A stretch of 8,730 nt of DNA from Lysinibacillus sp. (lineage in GTDB: Bacteria > Bacillota > Bacilli > Bacillales_A > Planococcaceae): the NCBI GenBank assembly GCA_012735355.1, contig JAAYHP010000449.1, positions 1 to 8,730 of the forward strand. The letters are read 5' to 3'. The stretch's first letter is position 1, and the number at the start of each line of letters is the position of its first letter. The notes beneath the pieces are model-generated. The model did no database searches and was not told where the DNA came from. It saw nothing but the letters and a program-made list of their open reading frames with translations. The position numbers were made by a program, and so were the translations under genes. Of the stretch, positions 1 through 6,074 are shown one piece after another.

Positions 1-637
1 AAAACCAGGTGACCGTTTAGATTCTGTTGAATATTTAGCAGAGCAATTACAAGTCAGTAGATCCGCTGTTCGTGAAGCATTATCAGCCTTAAAAGCAATG
101 GGGCTGATTGAAATAAAACAAGGCTCTGGCACATTTGTGAAAAACTTCCCTAAACAAAAACTGGAATTTCCTCTTTCTACGGCCATTATTACATACAGAG
201 AATACGTCCCTCATTTGCTTGAATTAAGAAAAATTCTTGAAGTTGGGACGGCAAGAAGCGCAGCGAAAAACAGAACAAAAGAAGATCTTGTCATTTTAGA
301 AGGAATCCTTGAGGAAATGAAAAACGTAGAAGGGAATGAAGAGCTTGGTGAAAAAGCGGATTTCGAATTCCATAAGGCCATTGCAAATGCTTCCCACAAC
401 CCTCTGCTACCTAATTTACTAAACCAAGTATCTGGGCTTACGATTGAATTAATGCGAGAAACAAGGCGCATTTGGTTATTTTCTAAACAAACCACGATTG
501 AACAATTATATGATGAACATATGCAAATTTATTTAGCTATCAAACAACAAAATCCCGAACTGGCAGAACTCGCCATGTATTCCCATTTAAATAACGTAGA
601 AGAAATTTTAATGAAATATTTCGATATGGCTGAATAA
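1..637 (+). CDS. lutR: GntR-family (FadR/FCD subclass) regulator, LutR-like, 5' end outside window
   Basis: Transcriptional repressor of lactate utilisation, most likely LutR. The reading frame is open from base 2, so the gene begins left of the window; the ATG at 98 is internal. About 211 residues are visible. The first 46 or so form most of a GntR winged helix-turn-helix: KPGDRLDS, then the recognition helix SRSAVREALSALKAMGL and the wing QGSGTFV. The rest is an all-helical FCD effector domain with the expected acidic/His residues (DFEFHKAI, NASHNPLL, DEHMQIY, HLNNVEEIL), which in this family bind a metal and a small carboxylate. The gene lies directly upstream of lutABC on the same strand, separated by a terminator, and a palindrome in that gap fits its operator. 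FadR-type paralogues look similar; the LutR call rests on context and on remembered similarity to B. subtilis LutR. Confidence 0.9.
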   Translation, partial: KPGDRLDSVEYLAEQLQVSRSAVREALSALKAMGLIEIKQGSGTFVKNFPKQKLEFPLSTAIITYREYVPHLLELRKILEVGTARSAAKNRTKEDLVILEGILEEMKNVEGNEELGEKADFEFHKAIANASHNPLLPNLLNQVSGLTIELMRETRRIWLFSKQTTIEQLYDEHMQIYLAIKQQNPELAELAMYSHLNNVEEILMKYFDMAE

Positions 638-639
638 GG

Positions 640-676
640 AAAAGTGTAGAAGTTTAATCAGCTTCTGCACTTTTTT
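640..676 (+). terminator. Intrinsic terminator of lutR
   Basis: A 13-bp stem (640-652 with 662-674, one G-U pair) encloses a 9-nt loop. The 3' arm runs into a T-tract at 671-676. It begins three bases after the lutR stop and separates lutR transcription from lutABC. Confidence 0.85.
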
Positions 677-681
677 ATGTT

Positions 682-709
682 TTGTATTTTCAAAAAATTA
701 TAGTAGAAT
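682..709 (+). promoter_or_regulatory. Candidate sigma-A promoter of lutABC
   Basis: TTGTAT (682-687) and TAGAAT (704-709) are separated by 16 bp. Transcription would start near 716, placing the LutR-like palindrome at about +19 to +31, a position where a bound repressor could block the polymerase. The region is AT-rich and other weak hexamers exist, so this is the best candidate rather than a certain promoter. Confidence 0.45.
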
Positions 710-733
710 TTAAAAAAATGTGTTACCATTTAA

Positions 734-746
734 GTCATCTGATGAC
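734..746 (+). promoter_or_regulatory. Candidate LutR operator palindrome
   Basis: GTCATCTGATGAC is a perfect dyad: two 6-bp arms around one central base. It contains TCATC-N-GATGA, which as I recall is the LutR site described for the B. subtilis lactate permease gene. It lies between the lutA candidate promoter and the lutA ribosome binding site, with the matching regulator gene immediately upstream. The sequence and symmetry are seen directly; assignment to LutR is inference from family and context. Confidence 0.7.
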
Positions 747-781
747 CTGCTGATTTATGTAGGATTATAGGGGGATTCATA

Positions 782-1498
782 ATGAAAGTCTCATTATTTG
801 CGACATGCCTTGTCGATATGTTTCAAGGGAATGTAGGAAAAGCGACTGTTGAACTTCTTGAACGACTTGGTTGTGAAATTGATTTTCCAACTTCTCAAAT
901 TTGTTGTGGACAACCAGCTTATAACAGCGGATATGTTGAAGAATCAAAGGGCTCTATGAAAAATATGATTAAAGCATTTGAACATGCAGAATATGTTGTT
1001 ACGCCATCAGGTTCTTGCGCATATATGTTCTAAGAGTATCCGCATATTTTTAAAGTGGATCCGGAATGGGAACAAAGAGCGCAACGTTTAGCAGATAAAA
1101 CCTATGAATTAACCGACTTTATTGTAAACGTTTTAAAAATTGAAAATGTCGGAGCCCGGTTAAAAGGTAAAGCGACTTATCATACATCTTGCCATATGAC
1201 ACGTTTACTCGGTGTAAAAGATGCGCCTATTAGATTACTTAAAAATGTGAAAGGTTTAGAATATGTTGAACTACCAGGCAAAGAACGTTGTTGCGGATTT
1301 GGTGGTACATTCTCTGTGAAAATGGGAAATATCTCTACACAAATGGTGGATGAAAAAGTATGTAATATCGAAGAAACGGATGCAGACATTTTAATTGGGG
1401 CAGATGCTGGTTGTCTTATGAATATTGAAGGGCGGATTAGTCGCACGGGAAAATCGATTCGAGTAATGCATATTGCAGAAGTATTAAATAGTCGCTAA
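782..1498 (+). pseudogene. lutA: lutA, lactate oxidation Fe-S subunit, interrupted by an in-frame TAA at codon 84
   Basis: LutA is a cytosolic Fe-S subunit of the LutABC complex that oxidises L-lactate to pyruvate. The start at 782 has an AGGGGG ribosome binding site at 769-774. The frame would give 238 residues, the usual family length, but TAA at 1031-1033 stops it after residue 83. On the far side the same frame continues without shift (EYPHIF and onward) to the TAA at 1496-1498. Both cysteine-rich CCG domains are present: C9, C41-C42-G and GSC79 in the first half; C137, C170-C171-G and C211 in the second. Relatives have Lys or Arg at residue 84, so one AAA-to-TAA change would explain the stop. 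No initiation site with a Shine-Dalgarno is visible just after it. The 83-residue product would lack the second domain and should be inactive. lutB starts 13 bases after the end. Confidence 0.92.
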
Positions 1499-1511
1499 GG
1501 GGGGATTCAAT

Positions 1512-2939
1512 ATGGCTATGAAAACAAGTGATGAGCAATTTAAATATCGAGTGGAAAAAAATTTAAACGATACATTTATGAGAGGTGCAGTAGCAGCTGC
1601 TCAAGCACGTTTTCAAACTCGCCGTCAATCACGAGTGGAGGAATTAGGTAATTGGGAAGAATGGCGAGCACATGGAGAAGAAATTCGAAAACACGTTCTC
1701 GAAAATTTAGATGCATACTTGTATGAGTTAAGTGAAAACGTTGCAAAACGTGGTGGACATGTATTTTTTGCGCAAACAAAGGAAGAAGCTTCAGAATATA
1801 TAAAAAACGTTGCCATTCAAAAACAAGCGAAAAAAATTGTTAAATCCAAATCGATGGTGACGGAAGAGATCCATTTAAATGCTGCCCTTGAAGAAGCAGG
1901 TTGTGAAGTAATTGAAACGGATCTTGGAGAGTACATTTTACAATTAAACGACCATGAACCGCCTTCCCACATAATAGTACCGCCTCTTCACAAAAACCGT
2001 CATCAAATACGGGAGATATTTGCAAAGAAGATTGGCTACGATAAATCAGAACAACCAGAAGAAATGGCACGTTTCGTACGAGAAAAATTACGTCAAGAAT
2101 ATTTAACGGCAGATATTGGCATTACAGGTTGTAACTTTGCGATTGCCGAAAGTGGAACAGTAACCCTTGTAACAAATGAAGGAAATGCGGATCTTGTAAC
2201 AGCTTTACCAAAAACCCAAATTGCTGTTATGGGGATGGAGCGAATCGTACCAACATTTGAAGAAATGGAAGTGTTAGTAAGCTTATTAACTCGGAGTTCT
2301 GTCGGTCAAAAATTAACAAGCTATATTACCTTGCTGACAGGGGTAAAAGGTGAAAACGAAACTGACGGTCCAGAAGAGTTCCATTTAGTCATCGTTGATA
2401 ATGGGCGTTCTAAAATTTTAGGTACGGAATTTCAACCGATTTTACAATGTATCCGTTGCGCAGCTTGTGTAAACGTTTGTCCAGTTTATCGTCACGTTGG
2501 TGGCCATAGCTACGGATCGATTTACTCTGGTCCAATCGGCGCCGTTTTATCACCGCTGCTTGGTGGCTATGACGATTTCAAAGAATTACCTTATGCTTCT
2601 AGCCTTTGTGGTGCTTGTACAGAAGTTTGTCCGGTGAAAATTCCTTTACATCAATTATTGCATTAACATCGCCAGAAAATTGTAGAGCAGGAAGGAAAAG
2701 CACCAATTTCAGAACGGTTAATCATGAAAGCTTTCGGTTTTGGTGCATCCACTTCACCACTCTTTAATATGGCAACAAAAGTTGCTTCACCAATGATGTC
2801 TCCTTTAGTAAAAGACGACAAAATCACAAGCGGACCAGGCCCATTAAAAGCTTGGACGGAAGTGCGGGATTTTCCTGCCCCAAATAAAGAAAGCTTCCGC
2901 CATTGGATGAAGCAGCGTCAGAAAGGAGAGCAATCATGA
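1512..2939 (+). pseudogene. lutB: lutB, lactate oxidation Fe-S/LUD subunit, interrupted by an in-frame TAA at codon 385
   Basis: LutB is the large Fe-S subunit of the LutABC lactate oxidase. The start at 1512 follows a six-G ribosome binding site (1499-1504). A LUD domain contains [15 protein letters not shown] from about residue 203. A ferredoxin-like module follows: C313, C316, C319, C323-P, then C366, C369, C373-P. TAA at 2664-2666 stops the protein at 384 residues, just after the last cluster motif ([11 protein letters not shown]). Beyond it the frame continues unshifted with recognisable LutB C-terminal sequence (HRQKIVEQEGKAPISERL, then GPGPLKAW and RDFPAP) to TGA at 2937-2939; read through, it would be 475 residues, the normal family size. 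As I recall, B. subtilis has Lys at this site, so a single AAA-to-TAA change is likely. Because both cluster motifs survive, a truncated protein might fold in part, but the conserved tail of about 90 residues is lost. The true end overlaps lutC by ATGA. Confidence 0.92.
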
Positions 2940-3643
2940 CGATTCAAAATCGCGATGAATTCCTAAATCAAATTGCCCAAAGCCTCGGCCGCCCTGTTCA
3001 AACGAAGGTACAGCGCCCAACCTGGAACTATTCACCGCAGTTAGAAGTATTAAAAAATTCATCTCAAGATGAACTAGTGGAAGTATTAAAGCAACAATGC
3101 GAAAACATTCATACATCCTTTGTTGAAACAACTACAAAGAATTTGTCGAATGTGCTTCATCTAGTCGTATCTGGTTATGGTGGAAAATCCGTAGTTGCAT
3201 GGAAAGATGGCCGTTTCGAAAAGTTTGGGGTAAATAAATTAATGAAGTTTTGGCCTGAAAATGGCATTCAATTTTACGAGTGGAATCCAAAGGACCATGA
3301 AGAAAATATTCGTCAAGCAGAAAAAGCGAATATCGGCATTACGATTAGTGAAATTACATTAGCTGAGTCAGCTACTGCAGTTCTATATAGCCACCCAAAT
3401 CGAGGTCGCACAATGAACTTTTTACCTCAAAATGTGATTGTCCTAATTCCAAAAAGTTCAATCGTTCCAAGAATGACCCAAGCAGCCCAACATATCCGCC
3501 AACAAATTTTGGCTGGAAAACAAGTGCCTTCTTGCATTTTATTTATGTCGGGACCAAGTAATTCAGCCGACATTGAATCAGTTTTAATCGTTGGTGTCCA
3601 TGGCCCAGTAAAAGCAACATATATCGTGATTGAAGATCAATAG
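2936..3643 (+). CDS. lutC: LutC, LUD-domain subunit of lactate utilisation
   Basis: Third subunit of the LutABC lactate oxidation system: 235 residues, no Cys-rich cluster motif, a LUD (DUF162) domain only. The conserved core runs from G134 (GITISEITLAES, then SHPNRGRTMNFLP and VLIPKSSIVPRM) to the glycine-rich end (FMSGPSNSADIESVLIVGVHGP). The ATG at 2936 is chosen because GAAAGGAGAG lies just upstream, because it overlaps the lutB TGA as ATGA (typical translational coupling), and because the protein then matches family length. An in-frame ATG at 2903 lies inside the lutB tail and has no ribosome binding site. The gene is intact. Since lutB now stops about 270 bases earlier, coupled translation of lutC may be reduced, and LutC alone is not expected to oxidise lactate. 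Confidence 0.93.
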   Translation: MTIQNRDEFLNQIAQSLGRPVQTKVQRPTWNYSPQLEVLKNSSQDELVEVLKQQCENIHTSFVETTTKNLSNVLHLVVSGYGGKSVVAWKDGRFEKFGVNKLMKFWPENGIQFYEWNPKDHEENIRQAEKANIGITISEITLAESATAVLYSHPNRGRTMNFLPQNVIVLIPKSSIVPRMTQAAQHIRQQILAGKQVPSCILFMSGPSNSADIESVLIVGVHGPVKATYIVIEDQ

Positions 3644-3665
3644 TCTATAGGAATTTAGAACATAA

Positions 3666-3705
3666 GAAAGGCATCATTTTCTCATATGGGAAAATGGTGC
3701 TTTTT
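3666..3705 (+). terminator. Intrinsic terminator of lutABC
   Basis: An 11-bp stem (3671-3681 with 3690-3700, one G-U pair) encloses an 8-nt loop. It is flanked by an A-rich 5' side and a T-tract at 3701-3705, so it could also work on the opposite strand. It starts 22 bases after the lutC stop. Confidence 0.85.
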
Positions 3706-3722
3706 CAATGTATTTTACTTAT

Positions 3723-3751
3723 TTGTATCCACCTCTCTTTTTACGTTATAT
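3723..3751 (+). promoter_or_regulatory. Candidate sigma-A promoter of ypsA
   Basis: TTGTAT (3723-3728) and TTATAT (3746-3751) with 17-bp spacing lie directly between the lutC terminator and ypsA. The expected transcription start is about 15-20 bases before the ATG, leaving room for the GTGAGGGA ribosome binding site. The hexamers are imperfect. Confidence 0.45.
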
Positions 3752-3774
3752 TGAATACAAAGTGAGGGATAAAA

Positions 3775-4329
3775 ATGATTAAATCGCTTTACGTGTCGGG
3801 GTACAGACCCCATGAACTAGGCATATTTAACGAAAAACATCCAGGGATCGCTATGATTAAAAAAGCGATTGAAAACGAATTACGTGCTTTAATCGATGAC
3901 GGCCTAGAATGGGTTGTGATTAGCGGCCAACAAGGGGTCGAAACGTGGACGGCAGAAGTTGTCATACAGCTAAAAAAGGAGTTTCCCCAATTAAAATATT
4001 CGATTATTACTCCCTTCTTAGACATTGAAAAAAATTGGAATGAACAAAAACAAGAAAAATTCTTCTATATCCAAAGCCAAGCCGATTTCGTCACAAGCGT
4101 CACGAAAAAGCCTTACGAAGCACCATGGCAGTTTATTGAAAAGGATAAATTCATCATCCAAAATACCGATGCCCTGTTACTTGTGTACGATGAAGATCAT
4201 GAAGGCTCACCAAAGTATGTCAAACACCTTGCCGAAAAATATATGGAACAGTACGATTATATTCTTCACACAATTACCTCCTATGATTTACAAGTTATTG
4301 CAGAAGAAATTCAAAGGGGGGATTTTTAA
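3775..4329 (+). CDS. ypsA: YpsA-like SLOG-superfamily (DUF1273) protein
   Basis: A 184-residue protein matching B. subtilis YpsA in length and sequence style. YpsA is a soluble SLOG-fold protein linked in B. subtilis and S. aureus to cell division and stress resistance; its ligand is not firmly known, and SLOG relatives bind nucleotide-type ligands. Visible features are the N-terminal VSGYRPHELGIF (residues 7-18) and the glycine-rich SGQQGVETWTAEV (50-62). G54 and E56 in the latter probably correspond to the G/E pair shown to matter in the B. subtilis protein. VYDEDHEGSPKY lies nearer the C-terminus. The start at 3775 has a GTGAGGGA ribosome binding site about 6 bases upstream. The gene stands alone between two terminator or promoter regions, so its position next to lut and fumC says little about function. 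Its last codons contain a six-G run (4316-4321). Confidence 0.88.
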   Translation: MIKSLYVSGYRPHELGIFNEKHPGIAMIKKAIENELRALIDDGLEWVVISGQQGVETWTAEVVIQLKKEFPQLKYSIITPFLDIEKNWNEQKQEKFFYIQSQADFVTSVTKKPYEAPWQFIEKDKFIIQNTDALLLVYDEDHEGSPKYVKHLAEKYMEQYDYILHTITSYDLQVIAEEIQRGDF

Positions 4330-4356
4330 ATTTTCACAATAATCATTAAAATACTA

Positions 4357-4385
4357 TTGACATTTTAATTGATAATGATTATCAT
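4357..4385 (+). promoter_or_regulatory. Strong sigma-A promoter under a Fur box
   Basis: TTGACA (4357-4362, a perfect -35) and TATCAT (4380-4385) have the ideal 17-bp spacing. Transcription should start near 4392 and run rightwards into a structured, apparently non-coding stretch and then towards fumC. The spacer and -10 are covered by a Fur box, so the promoter should be silent when iron is plentiful. Confidence 0.8.
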
Positions 4386-4389
4386 TTTC
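4370..4389 (+). promoter_or_regulatory. Fur box, nearly consensus
   Basis: GATAATGATTATCATTTTC at 4371-4389 matches the classical 19-bp Fur box in 18 of 19 positions. The inner TGATAAT-G-ATTATCA (4370-4384) is a perfect 7-1-7 inverted repeat, the form used for Bacillus Fur. It overlaps the promoter spacer and -10, a repressing position. Zur and PerR boxes are related in sequence, but this version fits Fur best. Confidence 0.88.
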
Positions 4390-4390
4390 G

Positions 4391-4534
4391 TAGAAAGAAA
4401 GATTTCCGAGTAGAACCCCCCAGATCATTCTCGGAAATATATTTCCTATAAAGAATTTTCTCCAAGTTACGTCTATATCCCCCTATATATAGACGGTTCA
4501 GGCTGCAACGAACGTGTTGTAGCCATATTTCTAT
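4391..4534 (+). ncRNA. Candidate Fur-regulated small RNA with C-rich loops (FsrA-like by logic), or structured fumC leader
   Basis: The promoter at 4357-4385 leads into a stretch with no plausible small ORF. It contains three hairpins. The first is a 9-bp stem (4402-4410 with 4430-4438) whose 19-nt loop carries six C at 4416-4421. The second is an 8-bp stem (4471-4478 with 4487-4494) whose 8-nt loop is CCCCCTAT. The third is a 9-bp stem (4501-4509 with 4516-4524, one G-U) followed by the T-rich ATATTTCTATT, a mediocre terminator. Exposed C-runs are how several Gram-positive small RNAs block Shine-Dalgarno sequences. In B. subtilis the Fur-controlled FsrA RNA represses lutABC, and here loop 2 is complementary to the lutA ribosome binding site. 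I cannot show sequence homology to FsrA. If the third hairpin does not terminate, this is a 5' leader of about 200 nt for fumC. Confidence 0.5.
4501..4530 (+). terminator. Possible terminator or attenuator hairpin before fumC
   Basis: A 9-bp stem (GGCTGCAAC with GTTGTAGCC, one G-U pair) has a 6-nt loop and is followed by ATATTT. Stem strength is good but the T-tract is interrupted, so termination could be partial. It would define the 3' end of the candidate RNA and decide how much Fur-controlled transcription reaches fumC. Confidence 0.4.
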
Positions 4535-4594
4535 TAGCAATTCTATTTTTCGATAACAATGCATATAAAAGTAATAATAAAGGAGTTGTCTAGA

Positions 4595-5983
4595 ATGGAA
4601 TACCGTATTGAGAAAGATACGCTAGGAGAAGTCCAAGTACCGAAAGATAAAATTTGGGGAGCTCAAACTCAACGAAGTAAAGAAAACTTCCAAATTGGCA
4701 TAGAAAAAATGCCGATGGAAGTCATCCGTGCTTTCGCTATATTAAAAAAAGCTTGCGCCATTTCCTATAAAAAATTAAATAAATTATCTCCAGAAAAGGC
4801 GGACGCAATCGTTGCTGCAACAGATGAAATCGTTGCTGGAAAATGGGATGAACACTTCCCTCTAGTTGTTTGGCAAACGGGAAGCGGTACCCAATCAAAC
4901 ATGAATGTCAATGAAGTGATTGCTCACCGCGCAAATCAATTATTAGAGGAGCGAGGTTCATCTGAAAAAGTGCATCCAAACGATGACGTCAATATGAGCC
5001 AAAGTTCAAACGATACATTCCCTACAGCATTGCATATCGCCGCTGTACAAATGCTAGAAGACTATTTAATACCTCGTCTACAATTATTAAAAGAAACGTT
5101 AAAAGAAAAATCTGAGGCTTTCAAAGATATTATTAAAATTGGACGCACCCATTTACAAGATGCAACACCTTTAACATTAGGTCAGGAAATAAGCGGTTGG
5201 CACTATATGCTAGAACGCTCAGAAGAAATGATTAAAACAAACACCGAGTATTTAAAGAGCCTTGCTATTGGTGGGACTGCTGTCGGTACGGGCATTAACG
5301 CTCATCCAAAATTCGGAGAAATGGTAGCAGAGGAAATTAGTCAAATAACAGGGAAAAACTTCACTTCTTCTGAAAATAAATTTCATGCCTTAACGAGTTA
5401 TGATGAAATCGTTACTGTTCACGGTGCATTGAAAGCCCTTGCAGTTGATTTAATGAAAATTGCCAACGACGTTAGATGGCTTGCTAGCGGACCACGAAGC
5501 GGTATAGGCGAGATAACGATTCCTGCAAATGAACCAGGAAGCTCCATTATGCCTGGCAAAGTAAACCCAACTCAGTCTGAAGCTATGACGATGGTCGTAA
5601 CGCAAGTAGTCGGTAATGACGCGACAATTGCATTTGCTGCAAGCCAAGGAAACTTCGAGCTGAACGTATTTAAACCGGTCATCATTTATAATTTCTTACA
5701 ATCAGCTCGGCTGTTAGCAGATGCAATGAAATCCTTCAACGACCGTTGTGCAGTAGGTATTGAACCAAATCACGAAGTACTAGAACGTAACCTTGAAAAT
5801 TCTTTAATGTTAGTCACTGCATTAAACCCTTATATTGGATATGAAAATGCAGCGAAAATTGCGAAAAAGGCCCATAAAGAAGGTACAACATTAAAAGAGG
5901 CAGCCCTCTCCCTAGGGTTACTAACAGAAGAGCAATTTGATGAATATGTAGTTCCGAAAAAGATGATTTATCCAAATGCTTAA
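4595..5983 (+). CDS. fumC: Class II fumarate hydratase
   Basis: Catalyses the reversible hydration of fumarate to L-malate in the TCA cycle, in the cytosol, as a homotetramer. The class II enzyme (called CitG in B. subtilis) needs no iron-sulfur cluster. Length is 462 residues, the family norm. Motifs seen in order: GSGTQSNMN (96-104), [14 protein letters not shown] (127-140), [10 protein letters not shown] with the catalytic-type H186, and the superfamily signature [10 protein letters not shown] (315-324) with the catalytic Ser. The start at 4595 follows AAGGAG at 4580-4585 and gives the standard N-terminus [13 protein letters not shown]; an in-frame ATG at 4559 adds 12 unmatched residues and lacks a ribosome binding site. 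No strong promoter is visible immediately upstream (a weak TTCTAT/TATAAA pair at 4541-4569 is possible), so the Fur-boxed promoter at 4357 may contribute. The gene is intact. Confidence 0.97.
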   Translation: MEYRIEKDTLGEVQVPKDKIWGAQTQRSKENFQIGIEKMPMEVIRAFAILKKACAISYKKLNKLSPEKADAIVAATDEIVAGKWDEHFPLVVWQTGSGTQSNMNVNEVIAHRANQLLEERGSSEKVHPNDDVNMSQSSNDTFPTALHIAAVQMLEDYLIPRLQLLKETLKEKSEAFKDIIKIGRTHLQDATPLTLGQEISGWHYMLERSEEMIKTNTEYLKSLAIGGTAVGTGINAHPKFGEMVAEEISQITGKNFTSSENKFHALTSYDEIVTVHGALKALAVDLMKIANDVRWLASGPRSGIGEITIPANEPGSSIMPGKVNPTQSEAMTMVVTQVVGNDATIAFAASQGNFELNVFKPVIIYNFLQSARLLADAMKSFNDRCAVGIEPNHEVLERNLENSLMLVTALNPYIGYENAAKIAKKAHKEGTTLKEAALSLGLLTEEQFDEYVVPKKMIYPNA

Positions 5984-6022
5984 AAATTACTAAACTGTGT
6001 TTTCATCCCCTTAACATACCCC

Positions 6023-6068
6023 AAAATAATAACCGACGGGCGCGTTTTGCTCGTCGGTTATTATTTTT
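6023..6068. terminator. Bidirectional terminator between convergent fumC and pbuX
   Basis: A very stable hairpin: a 16-bp outer stem (6023-6038 with 6052-6067) extended by three inner pairs. A-tract on the left and T-tract on the right let it serve both fumC (+) and pbuX (-). It fills most of the gap between the two convergent genes. Confidence 0.92.
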
Positions 6069-6074
6069 CATAAT

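Noticed and set aside
1055..1498. Separate 147-residue gene starting at GTG 1055
   Set aside because: No Shine-Dalgarno precedes it, and the protein is simply the second half of LutA in the same frame after the nonsense codon.
1031..2666. TAA reassigned to lysine or programmed readthrough
   Set aside because: TAA ends most other genes in the window at the expected place, and the contexts after the stops (GAG, CAT) are not known readthrough signals.
2903..2935. Longer LutC N-terminus from ATG 2903
   Set aside because: It lies within the lutB tail without a ribosome binding site; the ATGA-coupled ATG at 2936 is far better.
2724..2939. Separate 71-residue gene starting at ATG 2724
   Set aside because: It is the C-terminal tail of LutB in the same frame, without its own ribosome binding site.
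4025..4342. Open frame of 105 codons overlapping the end of ypsA
   Set aside because: Lys/Ser-rich out-of-frame shadow of the well-supported ypsA, with no ribosome binding site or family likeness.
4501..4524. CcpA cre site around TGCAACGAACGTG before fumC
   Set aside because: Several conserved cre positions do not match; the symmetry is explained by the hairpin.
4559..4594. Longer FumC N-terminus from ATG 4559
   Set aside because: The added 12 residues match no fumarase, and AAGGAG at 4580-4585 serves the ATG at 4595.
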